A stretch of DNA of 5,621 bases from Streptosporangiaceae bacterium (GTDB lineage: Bacteria; Actinomycetota; Actinomycetes; Streptosporangiales; Streptosporangiaceae), in NCBI GenBank assembly GCA_030040815.1, contig JASHSZ010000565.1, positions 1-5,621 on the forward strand, read 5' to 3'. The notes under the pieces are model-generated. The model was given only the letters and a program-made list of their open reading frames with translations, searched no databases and was not told where the DNA came from. The translations under genes and the position numbers were made by a program. Positions 1 through 4,455 of this stretch are shown here, piece after piece (within the stretch, counting starts at the first letter, position 1; every line of letters begins with the position of its first letter).

Positions 1-453
1 ACCACTCACATCCGGAGCCGTAGCCGAGGCCTCGCGCTCGCGGTCGCGCTGGAGGCCGGCTTCGTAGCGGCGGCGGCCGGGGTTGCGTTCGCGGCCGCCA
101 CGGTGGCGACCGGATGGGGCCGGTACACCACGATCGCGCTGCTGGCCTTCGCCATGGGCATCAGGAACGCGGTCATCCGGCGGCTGTCGATCCCCGACAT
201 GACGACCACGGTGCTGACCATGACCCTGACCGGCCTCGCTGCCGACTCCGCGCTCGCAGGCGGGCGCAACCGGCGAGCGCCTCGCCGGATCCTCTCGGCG
301 CTCGCCATGCTGGCGGGCGCAGTCACCGGGGCGGCGCTCTACCTGCACAGAGGAGCCGGCCTGCCGCTCGCGCTCGGGGCTGGCGCCGCGGCGCTGACGG
401 CGATCGGCGCGCGAGCCAGCCGCGGGGTCCGCACCTACCTCGACCGGAAGTGA
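1..453 (+). CDS. DUF1275 (YoaK-type) membrane protein, C-terminal part, 5' end outside window
   Basis: This open frame enters from the left edge without a start and ends at TGA 451-453, giving 150 residues. The segment around residues 48-80 carries the signature of the DUF1275/YoaK family: an AFAMGIRNAVIRRLSIPDMT stretch followed by a TTVLTMTLTGL-like helix. Hydrophobic segments lie at about residues 12-35, 43-55, 66-82, 99-115 and 120-137, so this is an integral membrane protein. The positively charged tail ends in YLDRK. Members of this family are usually about 220-250 aa, so roughly the last two thirds are visible. The family has no settled biochemical function; a transport-like role has been suggested only from its topology. 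The GNAT gene starts 7 bp after the stop, so the two are probably cotranscribed. Confidence 0.88.
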   Translation, partial: TTHIRSRSRGLALAVALEAGFVAAAAGVAFAAATVATGWGRYTTIALLAFAMGIRNAVIRRLSIPDMTTTVLTMTLTGLAADSALAGGRNRRAPRRILSALAMLAGAVTGAALYLHRGAGLPLALGAGAAALTAIGARASRGVRTYLDRK

Positions 454-460
454 GGCGACA

Positions 461-763
461 GTGACATCGACGGTGACCGACAACGCCGACGAGCACCGGC
501 TGGAGATTCACGAGGACGGCGAGCTCGCGGAACTGCTCTACCGCACCCGCGCGGGCCGGCTCATCCTCGTCCACACCGAGGTACCGGACGCGCTCGGCGG
601 CCGCGGTCTCGGCGGCCGGCTGGTACGAGCCGCGATCGACAAGGCCGCGCACGACGGAATGACCGTGGTACCGCTGTGCCCGTTCGCGCGCAGCTGGCTC
701 GAGCGGCACCCGGCGGAGGCGGGCACGGTCCGGATCGACTGGGGCGAACCCGCGGATGGCTGA
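461..763 (+). CDS. Short GNAT-family N-acetyltransferase (YidJ/COG2388 type)
   Basis: A 100-residue protein starting at GTG 461, with GAGG at 452-455 as a modest Shine-Dalgarno that overlaps the upstream stop. It matches the minimal single-domain GNAT family (COG2388). The acetyl-CoA pyrophosphate-binding loop is visible as GGRGLGGRLV at residues 46-55. The conserved C-terminal motif with a cysteine, PLCPFARSWLERHP, is at residues 71-84. In family members this Cys has been proposed to take part in acetyl transfer. The protein is cytosolic and its substrate is unknown. The N-terminal half forms beta strands ending in the typical ILVHTEVP strand at residues 35-42. It is close behind the DUF1275 gene and convergent with the next gene, with a 21-bp gap. 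Confidence 0.9.
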   Translation: MTSTVTDNADEHRLEIHEDGELAELLYRTRAGRLILVHTEVPDALGGRGLGGRLVRAAIDKAAHDGMTVVPLCPFARSWLERHPAEAGTVRIDWGEPADG

Positions 764-769
764 CCAGCA

Positions 770-780
770 CACCGCCGGTG
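770..780. terminator. Possible small bidirectional hairpin between convergent genes
   Basis: The 21-bp gap between the convergent GNAT and SLOG genes contains CACCG-C-CGGTG, an 11-bp near-perfect palindrome. There is no T-tract on either side. Its place between two facing stop codons suits a termination role, but the stem is short and this is a weak call. Confidence 0.25.
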
Positions 781-784
781 CAAG

Positions 785-1357
785 TCAGTCGGCACAGTCG
801 AGCAGGCGGCCGTGCCAGTCGGCCGCACCCGCGATGACCTCGGTCACGTCGGACCGCACGCCGCGGCTCGCGCCAGGCTGCCGCGCCAGCACGCTGGCGC
901 GACAGCCCGCCACCATGAGCACCCGCGCTGCGGTCTCGGCTAGCCAGCCCGCGACGTAAGCCGCGGTGGGTTCGCCGACTGCGGGCTCGAGCAGTGGGCG
1001 GCCGACCGCGCGGGCGGCACGCGCGGTTTCCCAGCAGCCCGCGCCGCCCGCCGGATCGAGCAGCAGCACGGCGTCGGCCAGGTCGACACAGGTCCAGGTG
1101 CGGGAGCGGAAGCTGGCAGAGCCGAGCTCGTGCACTCTCGCGCCGGCGAGCCGCCGGCGCCGGGCCGGGGTCAGCCTGCCGTCTTCCTGCCGCAGTCCGA
1201 GCGGGAACACCAGATGCACGGCCAGTCCCGCGCGCAGGGCGGCCTGCGCAGCGATGGTGTCGACGCCGGTCTGGCCGCCGGTCAGCACCGTCAGCCCGGA
1301 TGCCGTCCGCACCAGGCGGTGCAGCTCCGCCTCGCCGGCGTCCCCGATCCCCCGCAT
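785..1357 (-). CDS. Circularly permuted YpsA (cpYpsA) SLOG-family protein, putative molybdenum carrier
   Basis: A 190-residue protein. Residues 22-33 contain the glycine-rich nucleotide-binding motif TVLTGGQTGVD, which is diagnostic for the SLOG superfamily branch annotated as 'putative molybdenum carrier' (PF12694, cpYpsA). Other matching landmarks are FPLGLRQEDG at 51-60, a strand-plus-loop AVLLLDPAGG at 96-105 and a late VLMVAGCRAS at 146-155, which resembles the family's C-terminal VAGPR-type motif. SLOG proteins bind nucleotide-like ligands. The molybdenum-carrier name comes from structural resemblance, and no substrate is proven. The ATG is the only good start, because an in-frame TAG lies 15 bp upstream; that TAG is also the stop of the thioesterase gene. 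No clear Shine-Dalgarno precedes it, so translation may be coupled to the thioesterase. It is slightly longer than typical single-domain members because of the C-terminal 30 residues. Confidence 0.82.
   Translation of the reverse strand: MRGIGDAGEAELHRLVRTASGLTVLTGGQTGVDTIAAQAALRAGLAVHLVFPLGLRQEDGRLTPARRRRLAGARVHELGSASFRSRTWTCVDLADAVLLLDPAGGAGCWETARAARAVGRPLLEPAVGEPTAAYVAGWLAETAARVLMVAGCRASVLARQPGASRGVRSDVTEVIAGAADWHGRLLDCAD
882..901. repeat. 9-bp perfect inverted repeat inside the SLOG gene
   Basis: CGCGCCAGC at 882-890 and GCTGGCGCG at 893-901 are exact reverse complements separated by AC. An extra direct copy of CGCGCCAG lies just upstream at 870-877. The repeat is within the coding sequence for residues about 153-159 of the SLOG protein (RASVLAR), so it may simply reflect codon use. 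It would form a stable hairpin near the 3' end of the mRNA. Confidence 0.6.
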
Positions 1358-1372
1358 AGCGAGAACGCGTGG

Positions 1373-2149
1373 CTACCGCGGTGCGACGAGCAACGTCTGG
1401 ACACCGGTCCCGAACACGCCCGTGGCATCCGCCAGCTGAGTCTCGGCGAGCCCTGACCCGGTCCCGCCCATGGTCGACTGCGCGTCCATGAGGACGAATT
1501 CGCCGACAGGATCGCGGTGCAGGATGACCGTGAGATCGACGTTGATGAAGACGTACCTGGTCGGGTCCAGCACCATGCTGATGCCGCTGCCGGAGTCGGC
1601 GACCACCAGGGTGCGGCACACGGGCGACATGTTCTCGCCTAGCAGCAGCGAGATCCGCGGTTTGGCCCACACCTGGCAGGGTCCTGGCTCGTCGAACTTT
1701 CCCGCTACGAACCGCCAGTCGATCGCTGCCAGGTATCCGTCCGCGTACCCGCCCGGAAACATCGGTGGCCGCGCTGTCGCCGGGATCTGCGGGACCAGGC
1801 CGTTCGCGCCGATGATCGGCGCACTTTCCCACGTGCCTATCCGCCAGCCCCTGGCGATCAGGACTTCCTGCCCCGCCGCCGTCACGACGGCTTCCAGCAG
1901 CGCGACCCGCTTGCCCGGACGCAGCGTGCGGGTGCGGACTTCCAGCTCGCCGACTGGCACCGGCCGCAGGAGGTCCACGCTCACCCTGGCCAGCCGCATG
2001 CCCTCGTCGGGCTCATGCCGCTCCAGTGCGCGGGCTGCCAGCGCGGACGGCGGCCCCCCGTGCTGCGCGTCCGAGCTCCACGGTCCGGCGGTGGCGGCGG
2101 TGGCGTGGTAACGGCCCGGACCGGCCGGCTCGTAGAAGGCAGGATCCAC
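1373..2149 (-). CDS. Acyl-CoA thioesterase-like protein, double hotdog (TesB / 4HBT_3 type)
   Basis: A 258-residue protein of the length expected for a two-hotdog acyl-CoA thioesterase (PF13622-like), which hydrolyses acyl-CoA to free acid and CoA in the cytosol. The first hotdog shows HGGPPSALAARALE at residues 30-43, then VSVDLLRPVPVGELEV at 56-71 and an LRPGKRV turn at 76-82. The second hotdog shows FINVDLTVILHRDPVGEF at 201-218, then the GSGLAETQLADATG segment at 231-244 and VQTLLVAPR at the C terminus. Such proteins are common in actinobacteria, often with unknown chain-length preference. The start is GTG 2147-2149. It has no Shine-Dalgarno, but a TAGCAT -10 hexamer (minus strand) lies 8 nt upstream, consistent with a leaderless or nearly leaderless mRNA. 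The SLOG gene follows 15 bp downstream, so the two form a likely operon. Confidence 0.88.
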   Translation of the reverse strand: MDPAFYEPAGPGRYHATAATAGPWSSDAQHGGPPSALAARALERHEPDEGMRLARVSVDLLRPVPVGELEVRTRTLRPGKRVALLEAVVTAAGQEVLIARGWRIGTWESAPIIGANGLVPQIPATARPPMFPGGYADGYLAAIDWRFVAGKFDEPGPCQVWAKPRISLLLGENMSPVCRTLVVADSGSGISMVLDPTRYVFINVDLTVILHRDPVGEFVLMDAQSTMGGTGSGLAETQLADATGVFGTGVQTLLVAPR

Positions 2150-2157
2150 GGAACCGG

Positions 2158-2163
2158 ATGCTA
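2158..2163 (-). promoter_or_regulatory. Candidate -10 element for the thioesterase/SLOG operon
   Basis: On the minus strand the hexamer reads TAGCAT, a good fit to the actinobacterial TANNNT -10 pattern. It ends 8 nt before the GTG start, so the transcript would begin within about 2 nt of the start codon. No clear -35 hexamer is seen 16-19 nt further upstream. The GC palindrome at 2186-2205 sits just beyond the expected -35 position. Confidence 0.4.
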
Positions 2164-2185
2164 CCGTCCGGTCGCGCTGAGAACG

Positions 2186-2205
2186 GGCCGGGCGCGCGCC
2201 CGGCC
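2186..2205. repeat. 20-bp perfect GC palindrome in divergent intergenic region
   Basis: GGCCGGGCGC followed by GCGCCCGGCC is a perfect 20-bp palindrome made only of G and C. It lies 37 bp upstream of the thioesterase GTG and 166 bp upstream of the small gene on the other strand. It could be an operator for a dimeric regulator or a hairpin. No T-tract follows on either strand. Confidence 0.7.
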
Positions 2206-2210
2206 TGACG

Positions 2211-2223
2211 AGCGGTATCCGCT
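2211..2223. repeat. Short inverted repeat AGCGG-TAT-CCGCT
   Basis: Two perfect 5-bp arms around a TAT centre lie 5 bp from the 20-bp palindrome, in the same divergent intergenic region. The size and symmetry fit a small operator half-site pair. This is weak on its own. Confidence 0.4.
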
Positions 2224-2233
2224 GACGCTAAGA

Positions 2234-2286
2234 GCCGGCAATCACGCCAACGACGATCTTCCTTGGTGCCGTTACGGCGTGCTGGC
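2234..2286. repeat. Long interrupted hairpin upstream of the small PEGA-like gene
   Basis: Three stem blocks pair in order: GCCGG 2234-2238 with CTGGC 2282-2286 (one G-T wobble), CACGCC 2243-2248 with GGCGTG 2276-2281, and ACG 2250-2252 with CGT 2270-2272. This gives 14 base pairs with small internal loops around a 17-nt terminal loop. It ends 85 bp before the ATG of the downstream + strand gene. It could be a leader structure, an operator or an insulating terminator. No recognised riboswitch family was matched by eye. Between it and the gene no convincing promoter was found; TTGCCC at 2291 and TAAATC at 2331 (preceded by TGG) are weak candidates. Confidence 0.45.
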
Positions 2287-2358
2287 TAGCTTGCCCGGGC
2301 GGAAACGGCGCAAGTATCACAAAGCCATGGTAAATCTGTCCTCGTCACCTTCGAGGCG

Positions 2359-2364
2359 AAGGAG
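2359..2364 (+). promoter_or_regulatory. Shine-Dalgarno AAGGAG fixing the start of the small protein gene
   Basis: AAGGAG lies 7 nt before ATG 2372. It is among the strongest ribosome-binding sites in the window and sets the start well inside a longer open frame that runs back to about 2015. That upstream extension overlaps the thioesterase gene on the opposite strand and is not believed to be translated. Confidence 0.85.
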
Positions 2365-2371
2365 CGGAGCA

Positions 2372-2677
2372 ATGACCAGTCCGGCAAACGCCGAGGGCAT
2401 AGAGGTCACGGGGAGGCACAATCCCCTTGCGTGGATCCTGTACTTCGTTCCGCTGAAAGTTGAGGTAGACGGCGAGGCGGTGCCCGGTTCCTGGGGCACC
2501 CGCTTCATCGCCGTCCCCCCTGGTCAGCACCAGGTGAATGTCTACTTTCCTTACCTCTTCAAGCCCCGCTGTTGCGAGGGTTCGGCATCAGTAACCGTCA
2601 GCCCGGGCCAGGTCGCCAGAGTCGACTACCGGGCCCCCATCTTCGTGACCTCGCCTGGCAAGCTGGAGGTCCACTGA
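2372..2677 (+). CDS. Small PEGA-like beta-rich protein of unknown function
   Basis: A 101-residue protein with a consensus Shine-Dalgarno and no signal peptide or membrane segment long enough to be certain (residues 19-30 are hydrophobic). Its pattern is a short beta-sandwich: VEVDGEAV at 30-37, WGTRFIAVPPGQHQVNVYFP at 41-60, then SASVTVSPGQVARVDYRAP at 71-89. The 'WG...F.VPPG.H.V.V' and 'V.PGQV..V.Y.AP' spacing resembles PEGA-type surface repeats and small actinobacterial hypothetical proteins of similar size. It has a vicinal CC pair at 67-68. I do not recognise a named family and no function is claimed. It converges on the integrase gene with a 55-bp gap, so it could be cargo of the same element or simply the chromosomal neighbour. 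Confidence 0.8.
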   Translation: MTSPANAEGIEVTGRHNPLAWILYFVPLKVEVDGEAVPGSWGTRFIAVPPGQHQVNVYFPYLFKPRCCEGSASVTVSPGQVARVDYRAPIFVTSPGKLEVH

Positions 2678-2704
2678 TCGCGACAACCCCTGCCTCCAGC
2701 CAGG
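2654..2704 (+). terminator. Hairpin spanning the stop codon of the small gene, candidate terminator
   Basis: GCTGGAGG at 2662-2669 pairs perfectly with CCTCCAGC at 2693-2700 across a 23-nt loop. CCTG 2654-2657 pairs with CAGG 2701-2704 after a 4-nt bulge, giving 12 bp in total. The competing short stem CCCTG/CAGGG (2688-2692 with 2701-2705) overlaps it. No T-tract follows, which is common for actinobacterial terminators. It lies between convergent genes, so a termination role is plausible but not shown. Confidence 0.35.
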
Positions 2705-2732
2705 GTCAGGAACCAACAGCGGGGGCACGACT

Positions 2733-3647
2733 CTAGATTCTGTCGCGCGGCGACAGCCGGGCGTGCGCCTCTGCGGCGCGCGAGATGCCCCGTCCCCGGG
2801 CGTAGGCGAGCGGCATGGTTATCGACTTCCATCCGGCGATGTTCATGAGCTCATCGACGTTGCCTCCCGCCGCCAGCCAGGAGTCCGCGAACGTGTGGCG
2901 GAAGCGGTGCGGGTGAACGTTGGGCACGCCAGCCTGGCGCCCCCGGCGCTCGAGCATCTGGCGTATCCCGGTAGCTGTGAAGTGCTCAGCGCGGTTGCGC
3001 ATCTGCAGCCACAGCCAGGGCGACGATGCTCGAGGGTGCCGATCCCTGGCGCGGAGGTAGCGGTCAAGGTCAGTGGCGGTCTTGCGGCCGATCGGCACGT
3101 AAGTTACGTCCCCGCCCTGGAGGCGAATCCTCAGCCGCTTCTCAGCCAGATACACATCGTTGTCGTCGCCGTCGCCGTAGCGCAGTCCCGCGAGTCCTGA
3201 CACGCGCACTCCGGTATCTACGAGGATGCTGATGATCGCCATATCGCGCCGCGCGTCGAAAGTGCTGCCCGATGCTGCGTTGAGCAGCGCGGCTATATCG
3301 CCGTCCTGAAAGAACGGCTTGACCGTCTGCGGCACCTTCGGCTTCTCGACTCGTCGCATCGGGTTGTCGCCGGGCAGCTCGCCCTCGGCCTCTAGCCACG
3401 CATACCAGACGTGCAGGTTGCGGTAGTGCCGCTGGGCCGTTGCCGGTGACGTGCGCTCGCGCTCATCCCTGAGGAAGGCCCGGATATGCTCGGCGCCCGT
3501 GTCCTCTAGTGAGTCTGGCATGCTGTGATCGCGCAGGTACCTAGCCAGTGAGCGGACGGAGGCGACGTAGGACTTGATCGTGTGCGGGGACTTGTTGGCG
3601 CCGTCGAGCGCGAGTTCCCAGCTTGGCAGTAACCCTGTGGTACTCAC
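2733..3647 (-). CDS. Tyrosine recombinase / site-specific integrase
   Basis: A 304-residue tyrosine recombinase when read from GTG 3645-3647. This start is chosen because AAAGGA lies 8 nt upstream; an earlier in-frame GTG at 3693-3695 (320 aa) has no ribosome-binding site. Residues about 5-95 form the SAM-like core-binding domain, and about 112-304 the catalytic domain. Catalytic residues seen are R148 (in TGVRVSGLAGL), H247 and R250 (HPHRFRHTF), W273 (AGWKS, the H/W position) and the nucleophile Y282 (PLAYAR). The beta-hairpin that normally carries the catalytic lysine reads RLQGGDVTYVPIGRKT, with Gln177 where Lys is expected. The usual Glu after the first Arg is Gly151. The C-terminal AHARLSPRDRI tail is typical of an actinobacterial integrase subfamily. 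A rare TTA leucine codon is at 3630-3632. The gene starts 90 bp from tRNA-Lys, as in tRNA-associated integrative elements. Confidence 0.92.
   Translation of the reverse strand: MSTTGLLPSWELALDGANKSPHTIKSYVASVRSLARYLRDHSMPDSLEDTGAEHIRAFLRDERERTSPATAQRHYRNLHVWYAWLEAEGELPGDNPMRRVEKPKVPQTVKPFFQDGDIAALLNAASGSTFDARRDMAIISILVDTGVRVSGLAGLRYGDGDDNDVYLAEKRLRIRLQGGDVTYVPIGRKTATDLDRYLRARDRHPRASSPWLWLQMRNRAEHFTATGIRQMLERRGRQAGVPNVHPHRFRHTFADSWLAAGGNVDELMNIAGWKSITMPLAYARGRGISRAAEAHARLSPRDRI
2740..2756 (-). terminator. 7-bp stem-loop over the last codons of the integrase gene
   Basis: CTGTCGC at 2740-2746 and GCGACAG at 2750-2756 form a perfect stem with a 3-nt loop, overlapping the codons just before the integrase TAG. 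On the minus strand AATCTAGAG follows, with no run of T. Placed at the very 3' end, it may serve as a terminator or an mRNA 3' stabiliser, but it could be a coding coincidence. Confidence 0.35.
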
Positions 3648-3655
3648 GTCAGCAA

Positions 3656-3661
3656 TCCTTT
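3656..3661 (-). promoter_or_regulatory. Shine-Dalgarno AAAGGA deciding the integrase start
   Basis: On the minus strand AAAGGA is followed by 8 nt and then GTG 3647. This favours the internal start over the GTG at 3695, whose upstream sequence lacks any purine-rich site. Confidence 0.7.
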
Positions 3662-3684
3662 GCTGTAGCGGCGGTAAGCTCCTG

Positions 3685-3734
3685 CTAACTGACACGGACG
3701 ACAGCCGAAAGTCGCACGTCAGAGGTTAGTTTTT
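3685..3734 (+). repeat. Interrupted inverted repeat followed by T5, between integrase and tRNA-Lys
   Basis: CTAAC/GTTAG (3685-3689 with 3725-3729), TGAC/GTCA (3690-3693 with 3718-3721) and CGAC/GTCG (3699-3702 with 3711-3714) can stack into a bulged hairpin. TTTTT follows at once at 3730-3734, only 3 nt before the tRNA 5' end. On the + strand this has the shape of an intrinsic terminator; on the minus strand it lies in the integrase upstream region. It could equally be a recombinase arm site or chance. Confidence 0.4.
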
Positions 3735-3737
3735 CGC

Positions 3738-3812
3738 GGGGCGTTAGCTCAATGGTAGAGCAGCGGACTTTTAATCCGTGGGTTCTGGGTTCGAGCCCCA
3801 GGCGCCCCACCA
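3738..3812 (+). tRNA. tRNA-Lys (anticodon UUU), complete with encoded CCA
   Basis: The full cloverleaf can be folded by hand. The acceptor stem GGGGCGT (3738-3744) pairs with GCGCCCC (3802-3808), with one wobble. The D stem is GCTC/GAGC (3747-3750 with 3758-3761), with GG in the loop. The anticodon stem is GCGGA/TCCGT around the loop CTTTTAA, giving anticodon TTT at 3770-3772, which reads lysine AAA/AAG codons. The T stem CTGGG/CCCAG encloses the TTCGAGC loop. Discriminator A3809 is followed by a genome-encoded CCA at 3810-3812. Its 3' half is a classical integration target. The neighbouring integrase is on its 5' side, divergently oriented. Confidence 0.97.
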
Positions 3813-3887
3813 AGCCGGGATACCACCCGATGACGCTTGACCAGCCTGACGGGGACATCAGTCTGGGAGCCGATTTGCAAGGTCTGG

Positions 3888-3903
3888 ACCGGCCGCTGCC
3901 GGT
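3888..3903. repeat. First of two related inverted repeats downstream of tRNA-Lys
   Basis: ACCGGC-CGCT-GCCGGT is a perfect 6-bp stem with a 4-nt loop, 76 bp after the tRNA 3' end. It matches the second copy at 3920-3935 at 14 of 16 positions, with start-to-start spacing of 32 bp. It may act in tRNA transcript termination or as one of a pair of protein-binding sites. Confidence 0.5.
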
Positions 3904-3914
3904 ACGCGCGGCTC

Positions 3915-3939
3915 GGGTCACCGGTCTCTGCCGGTGCCC
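3915..3939. repeat. Second related inverted repeat, larger hairpin
   Basis: CACCGG 3919-3924 pairs with CCGGTG 3931-3936, and GGG 3915-3917 with CCC 3937-3939 across a bulged T, giving 9 bp around a 6-nt loop. The core ACCGG-N6-CCGGT repeats the sequence at 3888-3903. No T-tract follows. Confidence 0.5.
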
Positions 3940-4053
3940 GGAGCCGATGCCGGATTGCGCCGGCCTCGGCTGCCAGGTGAACCCGGCACACCCGGCATGC
4001 GGGCTGAGTGCCCGACGGCGCGACATCGGAGCAGGCGGCGGGTGCCTGACACG

Positions 4054-4449
4054 CTAGGTCGTGGGTCCGGCGGACCTGTCTTCGAAGAACTCGAGCTGGA
4101 TGTTGTCCGGGTCCCGGAATGACAGGACTGCCGGGCCGACCGGGTCGTGATGAAGGTCAGAGGTACTGCCGGCTGCGCTGAGCGCTGCGGCGAGCTTGTC
4201 CAAGTCGGCCCGGCTGGCGCCGAAGGCGACGTGGTCAAGGCCAATCCGGTACTCGCTGAACCGGCCCGCGTCGACCGCGCCGGGCGGCGGGTGTAGCACC
4301 AGCCTCGACCTGGACATGCCGACTCGCAGGCTCAGCTTGCGGCCGGGGAAGTCCTGGACGACCTCGAAGCTCAGGATGCCTTCGTAGAAGGCACAGGCCC
4401 GCGGCAGATCCGTGACGTTCAGCGTGACGTGATGGAAGCCGGCAGGCAC
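4054..4449 (-). CDS. VOC (glyoxalase/bleomycin-resistance fold) protein
   Basis: A 131-residue protein when started at GTG 4447-4449. It has the two beta-alpha-beta3 modules of a vicinal oxygen chelate protein. Module one opens with GFHHVTLNVTDLPRACAFYE at residues 4-23. Module two opens with LDHVAFGASRADLDKLAAAL at 71-90 and closes with SFRDPDNIQLEFFED at 110-124. Candidate metal ligands are H7, H73 and E120. Family members are lyases, dioxygenases or drug-binding proteins, and the substrate here cannot be inferred. A longer frame reaches back to 4569, but the extra residues look non-native and would overlap the divergent membrane-protein gene. The GTG start is supported by the family start position and by a promoter placed for leaderless transcription. 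The gene runs toward the tRNA side. Confidence 0.88.
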   Translation of the reverse strand: MPAGFHHVTLNVTDLPRACAFYEGILSFEVVQDFPGRKLSLRVGMSRSRLVLHPPPGAVDAGRFSEYRIGLDHVAFGASRADLDKLAAALSAAGSTSDLHHDPVGPAVLSFRDPDNIQLEFFEDRSAGPTT

Positions 4450-4455
4450 CCGCAG

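Larger units (their letters stand above)
3813..4053. other. Non-coding stretch between tRNA-Lys and the VOC gene
   Basis: This 241-bp stretch holds no credible gene. The open frame crossing it on + starts inside the tRNA and is a tRNA shadow. No second copy of the tRNA 3' end, as an attR site would give, is visible here. The main structure is a pair of related hairpins at 3888-3903 and 3915-3939. Confidence 0.6.

Noticed and set aside
561..1832. 423-aa minus-strand open frame
   Set aside because: It is Arg/Gly/Ala-rich, low in complexity and out of frame with the SLOG and thioesterase genes, which have clear family motifs. This is typical of a high-GC shadow.
1470..2111. 213-aa + strand open frame opposite the thioesterase
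   Set aside because: It is Ser/Arg/Pro-rich antisense of a well-supported coding sequence.
2015..2371. N-terminal extension of the small PEGA-like gene
   Set aside because: It overlaps the thioesterase gene antisense and crosses the hairpin-rich intergenic region. The consensus Shine-Dalgarno at 2359-2364 sets the start at 2372.
2719..2735. Possible partial tRNA or att copy near the integrase 3' end (GCGGGGGCAC...CTCTAG)
   Set aside because: Similarity to the tRNA-Lys 5' end is only a few scattered bases, too little for a direct repeat att site.
3685..4026. Minus-strand open frames crossing the tRNA (113 and 80 aa)
   Set aside because: They translate the antisense of tRNA-Lys, giving the usual GLEPRTHG-like shadow. 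They have no family signature and overlap a confident RNA gene.
3752..4057. 101-aa open frame on + beginning inside the tRNA
   Set aside because: Its first residues are the translation of tRNA-Lys sequence, a known annotation artefact. The remainder has no domain-like pattern and no ribosome-binding site.
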